DNA of 33,732 nucleotides from Candidatus Neomarinimicrobiota bacterium (GTDB taxonomy: Bacteria > Fidelibacterota > Marinisomatia > Marinisomatales > TCS55): assembly GCA_018647265.1 (NCBI GenBank), contig JABGTK010000053.1:1-33732 (forward strand). Direction: 5' to 3'. The notes beneath the pieces are model-generated. The model had not been told where the DNA came from and made no database searches. It saw only the letters and a list, made by a program, of their open reading frames with translations. Positions 7,266-15,860 of the stretch are shown here, one piece after another (position 1 is the first letter of the stretch; each line of letters begins with the position of its first letter). The position numbers and the translations under genes were made by a program.

Positions 7266-9110
7266 ATGCAGATCGTCATCGGTACAGCCGGTCATATTGA
7301 CCACGGAAAGACGGCCTTGGTCAAGGCACTCACCGGTACGGATACGGATCGCCTCGCTGAAGAAAAAGCACGGGGAATGACCATCGATCTGGGGTTCGCT
7401 TACCTGGATCAATCCATTACTATTATTGATGTTCCTGGCCACGAAAAATTCATTCGTAACATGGTGGCAGGTGTATCCACTATCCACATTGCCCTTTTGG
7501 TCATTGCCGCTGATGATGGCATTATGCCACAGACCAAAGAACATCTACATATCCTCAAACTCCTTGGTGTTAATAACGGTATTATCGCCCTCACTAAAAC
7601 AGATTTAATTGACGATGACGATTGGATTGATCTTGTTGAATTGGAAATTCGTGATCTTGTGACTGATACTTTTCTCATGGATGCGCCCATTATTCGTACA
7701 TCCACCGAATCGGGAGAGGGGATTGACACTTTAAAAAACACAATAATTGATCAATCCAAACTTACGGGAACAGGATTGGATCGTGGTTTTTTTCATTTAC
7801 CAGTAGATCGCGTATTTTCTAAAACGGGATTTGGTTCTGTTGTAACGGGAACCGTTCTTTCTGGGAAAGTAAAAACAGCATCTGATTTGGATATAATTCC
7901 CGGGAATCAAAAAGCAAAAATCCGGGGCATGCAAACGCATGGTGCAGAAACAGTTTCAGTAAAAATGGGCGATAGAGCTGCCATCAATTTAGCTGGCACT
8001 GAGTTGGATGACCTATTTCGCGGCGCAGTGATTGCCGAACCAAATTGGGTAAAATCAACCGAAAAACTCGTTGCCCACGTGACCATGATTCCTGATATCA
8101 AATGGAAATTGAAAAACCGGCAGCGTGTCCATCTCCATATCGGTACAACTGAGGTGATTGCCAAAGCAGTTTTACCAAGACCATTGGAAGGTGGTCAATC
8201 GGGGAATGTGATGTTTCTTCTTGAAAAGCCTGTGGCAGCACTTATGGATGAGCGATTTATCATTCGTAGTTATTCTCCTATGGAAACGATTGGGGGTTGT
8301 GTGGTTCTTGATCCAAATCCACAGACAACCCGAAAAGGATTGCGGAAGTGGACATCAATACTCGATTTGAACCCATCGGAGCGATTCAATCAATTTGTCT
8401 CTGAATCATGGAAATCGCCAAAATCTCTGGGTAATTGGTCCCGACATTTTCACACCAATGAAACACAAGTGAAAGCGTGGTATAACGAGACAGGAATCCG
8501 AAATGAAAAAGGACTTTTATTCACAATAGAATCATTAGAAAAGTCTGTGGAATTAATCAAAAAAATATTGATCCAGTTTCATGAGAAAAATCCCTATAAA
8601 AAATCTTTATCTAAAGATCGATTAAAAGAGGAAACAAAATTTAGTGGCAACTGGCTATCATTTTTGTTAGCATCCATGGAAACTGAATTAATCTATGCTG
8701 AAGGTGGTTATGCCCTTAAAAGTCATTCTGTAGTATTGTCCGATGAAGATGAGTCGTTAGCAAAAGAATTGGAGTTGTCCGTGAAATCATCATTGTATCA
8801 GTTGCCAAAAGCTGATGACCTCCTCAGTGAAAGTCCAAAAAAGGCATTGGAAATTCTCCACATTTTGAAGGATAATGAAAAAGTAGTAGAAGTGGCACGA
8901 GGGATGTGGATTCACGTGGACGTATTGAATAAATTGAAGGATGAATTACATGCATATTTTTCGTCCAAGCCTGAAATGAAAGTGGCCGATTTCAAAACAA
9001 TGACCAACACCAGTCGGAAAACGGCCATTCCACTTTTGGAATATTGCGACAAGTACGGATTCACCGAGAGAAATGGCGACATAAGACAAAAGGGTGAAAA
9101 CTGTGGCTAA
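7266..9110 (+). CDS. selB: Selenocysteine-specific elongation factor SelB
   Basis: SelB carries selenocysteinyl-tRNA to UGA codons marked by a SECIS hairpin in the message. The 614-residue protein starts with an EF-Tu-like GTPase: GHIDHGKT (residues 8-15), [12 protein letters not shown], and TKTD as the guanine-binding motif. Beta-barrel domains follow ([20 protein letters not shown]), then C-terminal winged-helix repeats from about residue 370 that in known SelB proteins bind SECIS RNA. The length fits a full-length bacterial SelB. It overlaps the start of mutS by eight bases, so mutS is probably read from the same transcript. Confidence 0.96.
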   Translation: MQIVIGTAGHIDHGKTALVKALTGTDTDRLAEEKARGMTIDLGFAYLDQSITIIDVPGHEKFIRNMVAGVSTIHIALLVIAADDGIMPQTKEHLHILKLLGVNNGIIALTKTDLIDDDDWIDLVELEIRDLVTDTFLMDAPIIRTSTESGEGIDTLKNTIIDQSKLTGTGLDRGFFHLPVDRVFSKTGFGSVVTGTVLSGKVKTASDLDIIPGNQKAKIRGMQTHGAETVSVKMGDRAAINLAGTELDDLFRGAVIAEPNWVKSTEKLVAHVTMIPDIKWKLKNRQRVHLHIGTTEVIAKAVLPRPLEGGQSGNVMFLLEKPVAALMDERFIIRSYSPMETIGGCVVLDPNPQTTRKGLRKWTSILDLNPSERFNQFVSESWKSPKSLGNWSRHFHTNETQVKAWYNETGIRNEKGLLFTIESLEKSVELIKKILIQFHEKNPYKKSLSKDRLKEETKFSGNWLSFLLASMETELIYAEGGYALKSHSVVLSDEDESLAKELELSVKSSLYQLPKADDLLSESPKKALEILHILKDNEKVVEVARGMWIHVDVLNKLKDELHAYFSSKPEMKVADFKTMTNTSRKTAIPLLEYCDKYGFTERNGDIRQKGENCG

Positions 9111-11691
9111 AGAACAGGGCACACCACTCATGCGTCAATATAATGAGGTAAAAACCCAGTATAGTGATGCCATAGTCTTGTTTCGAATGGGCGATTTTTA
9201 TGAAACATTCAGCGAAGATGCTAAACTTACGGCAAAAATATTGGGCATTGTTCTTACCAAAAGATCAAATGGTGCTGCCGCTGATGTACCTTTAGCCGGA
9301 TTTCCTTATCATGCGCTGGATAATTATTTACATAAGTTGGTGAATGCGGGCCATCGTGTAGCAATCTGCGAACAGGTAGAAGACCCAAAGCTGGCCAAGG
9401 GAATTGTTAAAAGAGAAGTAATTGAGGTGGTGACGCCTGGAACTATCACTGCCGAGCAAGCATTGGACCAAAAAGCGAATCAATATTTGGCATCGCTTTA
9501 TTTCGGAAAAACAAATGTCGGGTATAGTGTGTTGGATCAATCCACAGGAGAATTTTTTATAGGCGAATGTGCTCCGGATCGTTTGACAGAATCCTTGAGA
9601 AAATTAGCACCGCGAGAAATTATAGTGGGTGAATCGGTTGTGTATTCCACTGCGGATTGGTATCGTGAATTGAAACCATTTATTACCAAAGTTGATGATT
9701 GGATATTTAATTATGATCAAGGATATCGTGCACTAACTGAGCATTTTAAAGTAAAATCCCTAAAGGGTTTTGGGTGTGATGAATTACCTGATGGTATTAC
9801 CGCTGCTGGAACCATATTTCACCATATAACCGAATCGTTGAGTGGAGCCGTAGATCATATTTCTGCAATTCATCCTGTCTTGGATGATGATGTGATGGGC
9901 TTGGATGGGTTTACTGTTCGAAATTTAGAAATATTTAAAAGTCTCGCAACCCAAGGTACGCATGGAACACTCATCGATGTACTAGATCAAACAGTAACTT
10001 CCGGAGGTGGACGATTACTGAAGCAATGGTTAAATCGGCCATTAACCGACAAAAAACGTCTCAATACTAGAATGGATATAGTAACTGCATTCCATGAAAA
10101 TAATCGTGCCCTAGAAGACGTTCAAGATCATCTAAAACAGATATCGGATATTGAACGGATTGTGGGACGTGTAAATAATGGAAAAGTTTCACCGAAGGAG
10201 ATTAATGGATTGCGATTGAGTTTGGAACAAATACCGAAAGTGAAAACTGTTCTAAAGAGTTCCGGTGATAAATATTTAAAAACATTCGTAAAACGATTTG
10301 CAGATACGGATAAGATCAGCAGTAAAATTACGAAAACACTCCATCCGGAAGCGCCAACACAAATCAAACAGGGAAATGTAATCCTTGGTGGTGTGAATGA
10401 TGAACTGGATGAATTGCGTACATTGAGTAGTGGGGGTAAAGAATGGATTGAAAATCTTCAAGCAACTGAGCGGGAGAGGACTGGAGTTTCGAGGCTTAAG
10501 ATTGGATACAATCGCGTGTTTGGATATTTTATTGAAATTTCAAAAGCAAAAGGCGATCAAGTACCGGAAGAATATATCCGCAAACAAACTTTAGTGAATT
10601 CCGAGCGGTACATCACGCCGGAATTAAAAGCATATGAAGAAAAGATTTTATCGGCCGATGAAAAGATTGAAGCGATTGAATCGAGTATATTTAATGAACT
10701 ATGTAGTGATGTTTTAAAAGAAGCATCCATTTTACAAGAGAACGCATCTGTCCTTAGCCGATTAGATGTTTTAACAAATTTTGCATCTGTGGCGAAAGCT
10801 AATAAATATATAAGACCCACATTAAATGATAAGGGGGCGCTCAAGATCAATGGCGGTCGCCATCCGGTGGTGGAACAATTGCTTCCTGCAACAGAACGAT
10901 TCATTCCAAATGATTTGAAGATTAATACGAAGAAAAGCCAGATCCATTTAATCACAGGACCCAATATGGCGGGGAAATCTACATATTTGCGACAGGTGGG
11001 TCTAATAGCGCTCATGGCGCAGGTTGGTTCCTTTGTCCCGGCCGAAAAAGCAGAAATCGGTATGGTCGATAAACTTTTCACCCGTGTAGGCGCTAGTGAT
11101 AATCTCGCCGGAGGTGAAAGTACATTCTTAGTTGAGATGAATGAAGCGGCTAATATTTTAAATAATGCCACGGATAAGAGTCTCATACTCTTAGATGAAA
11201 TTGGTCGCGGTACAGCCACATATGACGGACTTTCTCTCGCTTGGGCAATCACCGAACATTTGCACAACAATGAGTCTGTTGCAGCGCGAACCCTATTCGC
11301 AACTCATTATCACGAATTAACAGATCTTGAGAATACATTAGAGCGTTTAGAGAATCACCATATTGCTGTGAAAGAATTTGGGGATAAAATTGTCTTTTTG
11401 AGACAGATTCTTCCCGGTCCCGGGGATAAGAGTTATGGTATTCACGTGGCGAAAATGGCTGGATTGCCAAGACAGGTTATTACTAGAGCTACAGAAATTC
11501 TAAATTATCATGTTGAGAATCATCCCACAGATGACCATAAGGAAGTGCCTTCGGCGGAAGATCAAATATCCATATTTTCTGAACAAGAATCTGAATTAAA
11601 AAAGGATTTATCAGATTTGGATGTGTTGAGTGTTTCGCCTCTTGAGGCCATCCAAAAGCTGGATGATTTAAAAAAGAAGCATGGCCTATAA
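9103..11691 (+). CDS. mutS: DNA mismatch repair protein MutS
   Basis: MutS recognises mismatches and small loops and recruits MutL. The 862-residue product is a MutS1: the mismatch-reading Phe-x-Glu is present in RMGDFYETF near the N-terminus. The connector, lever and clamp domains follow, then the ATPase with GPNMAGKSTYLRQ (about residues 618-630), LLDEIGRGT (Walker B) and ATHYHEL. The C-terminal tail has the short helix-rich region expected. I chose the GTG at 9103, preceded by AAAGGG and giving [14 protein letters not shown]; an in-frame GTG at 9094 would add three residues. It overlaps selB. No mutL is nearby. An inverted-repeat element follows directly after the stop. Confidence 0.97.
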   Translation: MAKEQGTPLMRQYNEVKTQYSDAIVLFRMGDFYETFSEDAKLTAKILGIVLTKRSNGAAADVPLAGFPYHALDNYLHKLVNAGHRVAICEQVEDPKLAKGIVKREVIEVVTPGTITAEQALDQKANQYLASLYFGKTNVGYSVLDQSTGEFFIGECAPDRLTESLRKLAPREIIVGESVVYSTADWYRELKPFITKVDDWIFNYDQGYRALTEHFKVKSLKGFGCDELPDGITAAGTIFHHITESLSGAVDHISAIHPVLDDDVMGLDGFTVRNLEIFKSLATQGTHGTLIDVLDQTVTSGGGRLLKQWLNRPLTDKKRLNTRMDIVTAFHENNRALEDVQDHLKQISDIERIVGRVNNGKVSPKEINGLRLSLEQIPKVKTVLKSSGDKYLKTFVKRFADTDKISSKITKTLHPEAPTQIKQGNVILGGVNDELDELRTLSSGGKEWIENLQATERERTGVSRLKIGYNRVFGYFIEISKAKGDQVPEEYIRKQTLVNSERYITPELKAYEEKILSADEKIEAIESSIFNELCSDVLKEASILQENASVLSRLDVLTNFASVAKANKYIRPTLNDKGALKINGGRHPVVEQLLPATERFIPNDLKINTKKSQIHLITGPNMAGKSTYLRQVGLIALMAQVGSFVPAEKAEIGMVDKLFTRVGASDNLAGGESTFLVEMNEAANILNNATDKSLILLDEIGRGTATYDGLSLAWAITEHLHNNESVAARTLFATHYHELTDLENTLERLENHHIAVKEFGDKIVFLRQILPGPGDKSYGIHVAKMAGLPRQVITRATEILNYHVENHPTDDHKEVPSAEDQISIFSEQESELKKDLSDLDVLSVSPLEAIQKLDDLKKKHGL

Positions 11692-11699
11692 AAAAGATT

Positions 11700-11796
11700 T
11701 GTCATGCTGAATGAGCGAAGCGACATGAAGCATCTCAAGCAATTAAAAACCAGATGGCGAATGCTTGAGATCCTTCGTTTCAAACTCAGGATGACA
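11700..11796 (+). repeat. Imperfect inverted-repeat element (MITE/REP-like)
   Basis: Left arm 11700-11740 begins TGTCATGCTGA and ends ATCTCAAGC. Right arm 11763-11796 begins GCTTGAGAT and ends TCAGGATGACA, so the two ends are inverted copies. The left arm has extra bases around GAGCGAAGCGACAT. A loop of 22 bases lies between. The consensus resembles an intergenic palindrome with TGTCATGCTGA ends that I recall from many FCB-type and other genomes; it carries no transposase gene. The element sits eight bases after mutS and covers the 5' end of the next gene. Confidence 0.75.
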
Positions 11797-12831
11797 GTTG
11801 TGTTTATTTTTCTGAGTGCGATCAGTGTTTCTCAATCCTATTGGGTCAAATACGGATGGCAGGTTTTTAACAGCGCCGGAGATGCACGCATTCTCTCTTT
11901 GGGTGGTGCTGCCGTTACTGATTTTGGAACGTCGGTATCACCTTTATTCAATCCTGCGGCTAGTGCAAAGGTGGGAATTCATAATTTTAATTACACCCAC
12001 CAAAGCCGTCTCGCTGGGATGATTAACAGTGATCTTTTGGGATTCCCTATAAAGAATTTCTCCCGTCCACTAAACCTTATTATCATTCATGAAGGGATTG
12101 ATCAAATTCCCGATACACGAAACATACTGTTAGATTTTGGTCTAGATGGTGTTCCGGGAACAGGGGATACAGGAGAAGGAAACGGTATTTTAGATGAAGG
12201 GGAGCGGTTAAATGAAAATAAGCTGAAATATTTTTCCCAAAGGCAATTGGGGTTTCATTTAAGTACATCATGGAAAAAAGATAATTTCGAAATGGGATTA
12301 GCCTTAAAAATGCTTCAACACAGGCTAGGTGAGTTTTCCGGGACTGGCATTGGATTGGATTTTGGTATATTAGCTATCCCATGGAAAAATGGACGATTGG
12401 GACTTACCATTCGGGATGTGACTACCAGTTGGCAAGTTTGGGATAATGGCACTGTGGAGCGATTTAAACCAACCTTAATCACAGGATTATCCCATAATTA
12501 CAAGTTTACTAATACACCCTTATCCGTAACGGGAATGGGAAATATTGTGTGGGATGCTGCCGGAAAATCATTGGATGATGACTTTAACTTAGGGAAACAC
12601 GGCGGACGGTTTCTCCTAGGATTGCATGTATTGTATGATTACAAAATTGCCGTTCGGCTTGGTCGAAATGGTATTGGTTCAACTACTGCAGGAATTGGAT
12701 TGAGTTGGGAAAATATGTCTCTGGATTATGCCTTTTTAAATGAACCCTCGGGATCGGGGTTAGGTGTCTCCCATATGGTTTCTCTGGCGGTGAATTCCGA
12801 TTGGGTTAAAAATTATATTGAAAAACTGTAA
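11761..12831 (+). CDS. PorV/PorQ-like outer-membrane beta-barrel protein
   Basis: After a signal peptide ending near SAISVSQS the mature part opens with NSAGDARILSLGGAAVTDFG and SPLFNPAASAKVG. This is the hallmark start of PorV/PorQ (FadL-like fold) proteins, which in FCB bacteria form outer-membrane barrels, some serving type IX secretion. The rest shows alternating strands with Gly/aromatic residues and ends in a strand-like segment. The start is uncertain: ATGs at 11704, 11761 and 11791 all lie inside the inverted-repeat element. I prefer 11761 because it gives a positively charged start (MLEILRFKLRM) before the hydrophobic stretch; 11791 would leave a signal peptide without basic residues. 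No Shine-Dalgarno sequence supports any of them. Role beyond the family is unknown. Confidence 0.75.
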   Translation: MLEILRFKLRMTVVFIFLSAISVSQSYWVKYGWQVFNSAGDARILSLGGAAVTDFGTSVSPLFNPAASAKVGIHNFNYTHQSRLAGMINSDLLGFPIKNFSRPLNLIIIHEGIDQIPDTRNILLDFGLDGVPGTGDTGEGNGILDEGERLNENKLKYFSQRQLGFHLSTSWKKDNFEMGLALKMLQHRLGEFSGTGIGLDFGILAIPWKNGRLGLTIRDVTTSWQVWDNGTVERFKPTLITGLSHNYKFTNTPLSVTGMGNIVWDAAGKSLDDDFNLGKHGGRFLLGLHVLYDYKIAVRLGRNGIGSTTAGIGLSWENMSLDYAFLNEPSGSGLGVSHMVSLAVNSDWVKNYIEKL

Positions 12832-12855
12832 AGACGCATAGTAATAAGTCTTTAC
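12828..12855. repeat. Perfect 8-base inverted repeat between convergent genes
   Basis: GTAAAGAC (12828-12835) and GTCTTTAC (12848-12855) pair perfectly around a 12-base loop. The left arm contains the stop codon of the PorV-like gene and the right arm that of the DUF1330 gene on the other strand. It could be a weak bidirectional terminator, but neither side has a strong T run. Confidence 0.4.
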
Positions 12856-13169
12856 TGCAATTTAGAACAACGAATTAATAGCGATTTAGTAATAGATTCT
12901 TCACGAAGGTGACGAATCTTTAAATATTCGGGATCCCTTGCAAAAGTATTGAATACATCCCAACTGGGCCATTCAACAAAATAGATTAAGTCCGCATCAA
13001 ATTCGCCGATTATGTCCTGTTCGGGGAGATATAAATCTGTAACGGGCCGCCCACCATATTTGGTCACAATTGGCAGTGCTGCTTTCATATATTGATTATA
13101 CCCCTTATAGCCGTCATCCTGTTTAAACCAGAGGGCGTTTAGCATATAAAATGGTTTTTGATCAGTCAT
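12852..13169 (-). CDS. DUF1330-type small protein (dimeric alpha/beta-barrel fold)
   Basis: The 105-residue protein looks like DUF1330, a ferredoxin-like alpha/beta-barrel family. YMLNALWFKQDDGYKGYNQYM is followed by GGRPVTDLYLPEQDIIG and DLIYFVEWPSWDVFNTFARD, the usual pattern of an early strand, a Gly-Gly turn and a W/F-rich strand before a helix. It has no signal peptide, so it is cytosolic. The biochemical function of the family is not established. The short-chain dehydrogenase gene lies 67 bases upstream on the same strand, so the two may share a transcript, with a hairpin-forming repeat between them. Confidence 0.75.
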   Translation of the reverse strand: MTDQKPFYMLNALWFKQDDGYKGYNQYMKAALPIVTKYGGRPVTDLYLPEQDIIGEFDADLIYFVEWPSWDVFNTFARDPEYLKIRHLREESITKSLLIRCSKLQ

Positions 13170-13190
13170 CTTATTTGTTCCATTTAGTTA

Positions 13191-13233
13191 GTAGTAGGCG
13201 TCTCGATTAGTAGAGACAGCGGGTCTGTACTAC
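13191..13233 (-). repeat. Inverted-repeat cluster with two alternative hairpins
   Basis: One fold pairs GTCTC (13200-13204) with GAGAC (13213-13217). The other pairs GTAGAGAC (13210-13217) with GTCT (13223-13226) and CTAC (13230-13233), with a three-base bulge. They share bases 13213-13217, so they exclude each other. Outer GTAGTA (13191-13196) and TACTAC (13228-13233) also match. It fills most of the gap between the dehydrogenase and the DUF1330 gene. It may be a decayed dispersed repeat or an attenuator. Confidence 0.5.
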
Positions 13234-13236
13234 GAC

Positions 13237-13980
13237 CTATATTCCCAATTTCCGCATAATCCAATCAGGTGCATGCCTCATTAATGGCACCATAAAAAAC
13301 CGCATTTGCCAGGGGAAAATAAATACTTTTTTCTTTTTCTCTACAGCTCGAATTATCTTTTTTACTGCTTCATTCGTTTCGAGTAAAAATGGCATGGGCA
13401 TCTCATTATCATTCGTCATTTCACTTTTAATGAATCCCGGACAAATAGCTGTAACGGAAATACCATATTTGTAGAGAGCAGACCGCCATCCTTGGGAAAT
13501 ATTCCTTACAGCAGCTTTTGATCCGCTATATGCCGAATGATGACCTACGCCGCGGAAGCTCGCCACTGAGCTGACTACAACGATCTTTCCACTTTTTTGC
13601 AATTTTAAATGTGGTATGAAGGGCATGACAGAATTGGTAACACCCAAAATATTGATGCTCAATATATGGTTCATTGTTTTTGCGCTGCCGGAACTCAATG
13701 CATCGGGGCTACCCACACCGGCATTGGCATAGATGGTATCAACTTCACCTGGAAGAGAGATAAAATCATCGATAGCTGATTTGCAAGCATCAGCATCCAA
13801 TACATCTAATGGATATGCTTTTCCGTCCCCACCTAATTCTTTACATTTAGAAACCACTGATTCAAGAAGGTCTCCTCGACGGGCAGCAAGTCCAATAAAA
13901 TAATTTTGTTTTGCGTAAGCATAAGCTAGGTATTCCCCAATTCCGCTACTGGCGCCTGTGATAAATACTTTTTTATTCAT
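13237..13980 (-). CDS. Short-chain dehydrogenase/reductase (SDR)
   Basis: The 247-residue protein is a classical SDR that uses NAD(P)H for oxidation or reduction of a small substrate. The cofactor loop TGASSGIG is at residues 8-15, NAG at 86-88, and the catalytic set is S138, Y151 and K155 (YSGSK). A basic pair AARR at 32-35 after the second strand hints at NADP(H) preference. Residues 202-247 hold a hydrophobic, basic end (FIFPWQMRFFMVPLMRH) that may touch the membrane. The substrate is unknown. A good -35/-10 pair lies upstream, with a small palindrome between promoter and start codon. Confidence 0.88.
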   Translation of the reverse strand: MNKKVFITGASSGIGEYLAYAYAKQNYFIGLAARRGDLLESVVSKCKELGGDGKAYPLDVLDADACKSAIDDFISLPGEVDTIYANAGVGSPDALSSGSAKTMNHILSINILGVTNSVMPFIPHLKLQKSGKIVVVSSVASFRGVGHHSAYSGSKAAVRNISQGWRSALYKYGISVTAICPGFIKSEMTNDNEMPMPFLLETNEAVKKIIRAVEKKKKVFIFPWQMRFFMVPLMRHAPDWIMRKLGI

Positions 13981-13990
13981 GGTCTAATAT

Positions 13991-14004
13991 ACGACGATTG
14001 TCGT
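13991..14004. promoter_or_regulatory. Palindrome at the 5' end of the SDR transcript
   Basis: ACGAC and GTCGT flank GATT. The palindrome lies 10 bases before the SDR start codon and just downstream of its putative -10 box, so the transcript would begin inside or next to it. It could be an operator or a 5' hairpin; the arms are short. Confidence 0.3.
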
Positions 14005-14008
14005 GCAG

Positions 14009-14036
14009 AATAAAGTGTCAGACAAAAGACTGTCAA
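14009..14036 (-). promoter_or_regulatory. Candidate sigma70-type promoter of the SDR gene
   Basis: On the minus strand a perfect TTGACA (14031-14036) is 16 bases from TTTATT (14009-14014). The expected transcription start is near 14002, about 20 bases before the ATG. Confidence 0.45.
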
Positions 14037-14063
14037 TCTAAGTAGAATTTTAGAACTCATTCA

Positions 14064-14091
14064 TTGGTAACCTTGCAATAAAAAGTGTAAT
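14064..14091 (+). promoter_or_regulatory. Candidate promoter of the yicC-gmk-rpoZ operon
   Basis: TTGGTA (14064-14069) and TGTAAT (14086-14091) are 16 bases apart, four and five matches to the sigma70 consensus. The start of transcription would be near 14098, about 23 bases before yicC. It is divergent from the SDR promoter. Confidence 0.35.
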
Positions 14092-14120
14092 TTCCCTGAC
14101 TTTTTTCGGACTGAAAATAT

Positions 14121-14981
14121 ATGATACAAAGCATGACAGGATTTGGCCGTGGTACGGCCGGTAATGGGGCCAACAAGCTCAACGCCAATATAAAGGCAGT
14201 GAATGGTCGTTTTCTGGATATTAAAATCCGAGGAATTGACATTGACCCTGCCAGTGAAAAAAAGATTAGGGACATTATTTCAGAAAAATTGATTCGCGGC
14301 ACCATTCATATAAACCTAGAATTGGAAGGTGGCGGGAAGAATCAATCCTTATCTTTTAATAAAGAACGATTTGAAGCTATCGAAGCGATTTTGCTAAATA
14401 TTCAAAAAGAATATGGCCGGCATCTTGATATGGGTGACCTTGTGAGTATTAATGATCTTTTTACCCATGTGGACGGTGAATCTCTGGGGTCGAATCAATT
14501 GATTGAGGCGGTGAATGATGCCTGCAATGAAGTAATTGAAATGAGAAAATCTGAAGGTCAGAAACTAAAAAAAGACTTTGAACTACGTCTATCAAATCTA
14601 AGGGAAGTCTTGGGCTTGGTAGAAAAAGAATTACCTGAAGAATTTCAAAAGCGAGAAGATAGATTCAAATCCCGAATTGTCGAACTGTTGAACGGCGCTC
14701 AAGTGGACGAAAACCGAATTGCCCAAGAAATTGCAATGATTGCAGAAAAAGCAGATGTTACTGAAGAAACTGTTCGATTGCAAAGTCATTATGAACAATT
14801 CAATTCATTGCTTAATGAAGATCAGCCCACAGGGAAAAAGTTGAATTTTCTTATGCAGGAAATTGGCCGCGAGATTAATACAATTGGTTCAAAAAGTTCT
14901 TCGGAAAAAATTGTGAATCATGTGATTACCATGAAAGATGAAGCGGAAAAAATGCGGGAACAGGTCCAAAACATATTATAA
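14121..14981 (+). CDS. yicC: YicC-family endoribonuclease
   Basis: The 286-residue protein begins MIQSMTGFGRGTA, the hallmark of the YicC/YloC family. It continues with NGRFLDIKIRG and ends with the conserved block ADVTEETVRLQSHYEQF, GKKLNFLMQEIGREINTIGSK and a final coiled helix. E. coli YicC is an endoribonuclease that affects RNA and small-RNA decay. The gene lies two bases before gmk, an order found in many bacteria (yicC-gmk-rpoZ). It has no signal peptide or membrane segment. No clear ribosome binding site is visible before the ATG. Confidence 0.93.
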   Translation: MIQSMTGFGRGTAGNGANKLNANIKAVNGRFLDIKIRGIDIDPASEKKIRDIISEKLIRGTIHINLELEGGGKNQSLSFNKERFEAIEAILLNIQKEYGRHLDMGDLVSINDLFTHVDGESLGSNQLIEAVNDACNEVIEMRKSEGQKLKKDFELRLSNLREVLGLVEKELPEEFQKREDRFKSRIVELLNGAQVDENRIAQEIAMIAEKADVTEETVRLQSHYEQFNSLLNEDQPTGKKLNFLMQEIGREINTIGSKSSSEKIVNHVITMKDEAEKMREQVQNIL

Positions 14982-14983
14982 TA

Positions 14984-15562
14984 ATGAAAAATTTGGTTAT
15001 TATTTCTGCCCCTTCCGGATCAGGTAAAACAACCCTATGTCGCGCACTTCAAAGACGTGACGAGTCCATTCGTTTTTCTGTTTCTTGTACTACGCGTGAA
15101 ATCCGAAATGGTGAGGTGGACGGTGTAGATTATTCATTCCTATCAAACGATGCATTCGAAAGTGAAATTGAAAATAGTAATTTTGCAGAGTGGGAACAGA
15201 TTCATGGTGATTACTATTACGGCACACTGAAGACTACCTTGGATGAAACCATCCAGCGGCAGGAATTACTCCTTTTGGAATTAGATGTAAAAGGTGCCAT
15301 GTCGATTAAAAAAATATATCCCGAACAGACCATGTCTATTTTTGTGGAGCCACCCAGTTTGAATGATCTTCGAAAAAGGTTGGTGAAGCGGGGAACTGAT
15401 TCAGAAGAAAGAATTACAAAACGGTTGGAGCGTCTGAGTGCAGAATTGGAATACAAATCCAATTTTGATCACCATGTTATTAATGATGACGTGGATCGCG
15501 CCGTTGATGAAATAATGAACATTATACAACATGAAAATGAAGGAGTATACTATGGCTCTTGA
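14984..15562 (+). CDS. gmk: Guanylate kinase
   Basis: Gmk phosphorylates GMP to GDP with ATP, feeding GTP, dGTP and (p)ppGpp pools. The 192-residue length is normal. The P-loop is APSGSGKTT (residues 9-17). The GMP-binding region has SCTTREIRNGEVDGVDYSF, then EWEQIHGDYYYGT, and the lid region contains RLVKRGTDSEERITKRL. Its 3' end overlaps rpoZ by 11 bases, and the rpoZ ribosome binding site lies inside it. Grouping with rpoZ and, further down, rel fits a GTP/ppGpp theme, as is common. Confidence 0.97.
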   Translation: MKNLVIISAPSGSGKTTLCRALQRRDESIRFSVSCTTREIRNGEVDGVDYSFLSNDAFESEIENSNFAEWEQIHGDYYYGTLKTTLDETIQRQELLLLELDVKGAMSIKKIYPEQTMSIFVEPPSLNDLRKRLVKRGTDSEERITKRLERLSAELEYKSNFDHHVINDDVDRAVDEIMNIIQHENEGVYYGS

Positions 15563-15833
15563 ACCAATTTCCATTCGTCAAATGGAAGACCAAACGCAGG
15601 ATGTCTATGAAGCAGTAGTTGTAATGTCCAAACGGGCAAAACAAGTGCTTAACAACAGAATCGTAGAAGAAATTATGGATTCTACCGAGGAAGTTGAAAT
15701 GGGTGTTTATGACCAGGTAATCGAAAAGAATCCAGAAGACTATGAAGAACTGGAAAAATCCTCTACAGTCGCCGTTAATGAATTTATTGAAGGTGATTTA
15801 AAATGGGATAATAAAGTTAGGGAAGACGACTAA
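15552..15833 (+). CDS. rpoZ: RNA polymerase omega subunit
   Basis: Omega helps fold and stabilise the beta' subunit of RNA polymerase. The 93-residue protein shows the Rpb6/omega core MSKRAKQVLNNRIVEEIM (about residues 26-43) preceded by QDVYEAVVV. Its C-terminal part is acidic, as in FCB-type omega proteins, which differ from the E. coli form. I chose the ATG at 15552 because AAGGAG lies at the proper distance and the gene follows gmk; an upstream ATG at 15531 would add seven residues from gmk-overlapping sequence. The family is divergent, so the location is part of the evidence. Confidence 0.87.
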   Translation: MALEPISIRQMEDQTQDVYEAVVVMSKRAKQVLNNRIVEEIMDSTEEVEMGVYDQVIEKNPEDYEELEKSSTVAVNEFIEGDLKWDNKVREDD

Positions 15834-15860
15834 TAGGTCCGGGCGGCCTAACAATAGCCC

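Noticed and set aside
7240-7270. Possible SECIS element or selC between selA and selB
   Set aside because: Only 14 bases separate the genes; no tRNA or hairpin can fit, and no in-frame TGA needs recoding.
15825-15860. Small hairpin TAGG...CCTA between rpoZ and the glycosylase gene as a terminator
   Set aside because: The stem is short with a bulge and there is no T run; the genes are probably co-transcribed.
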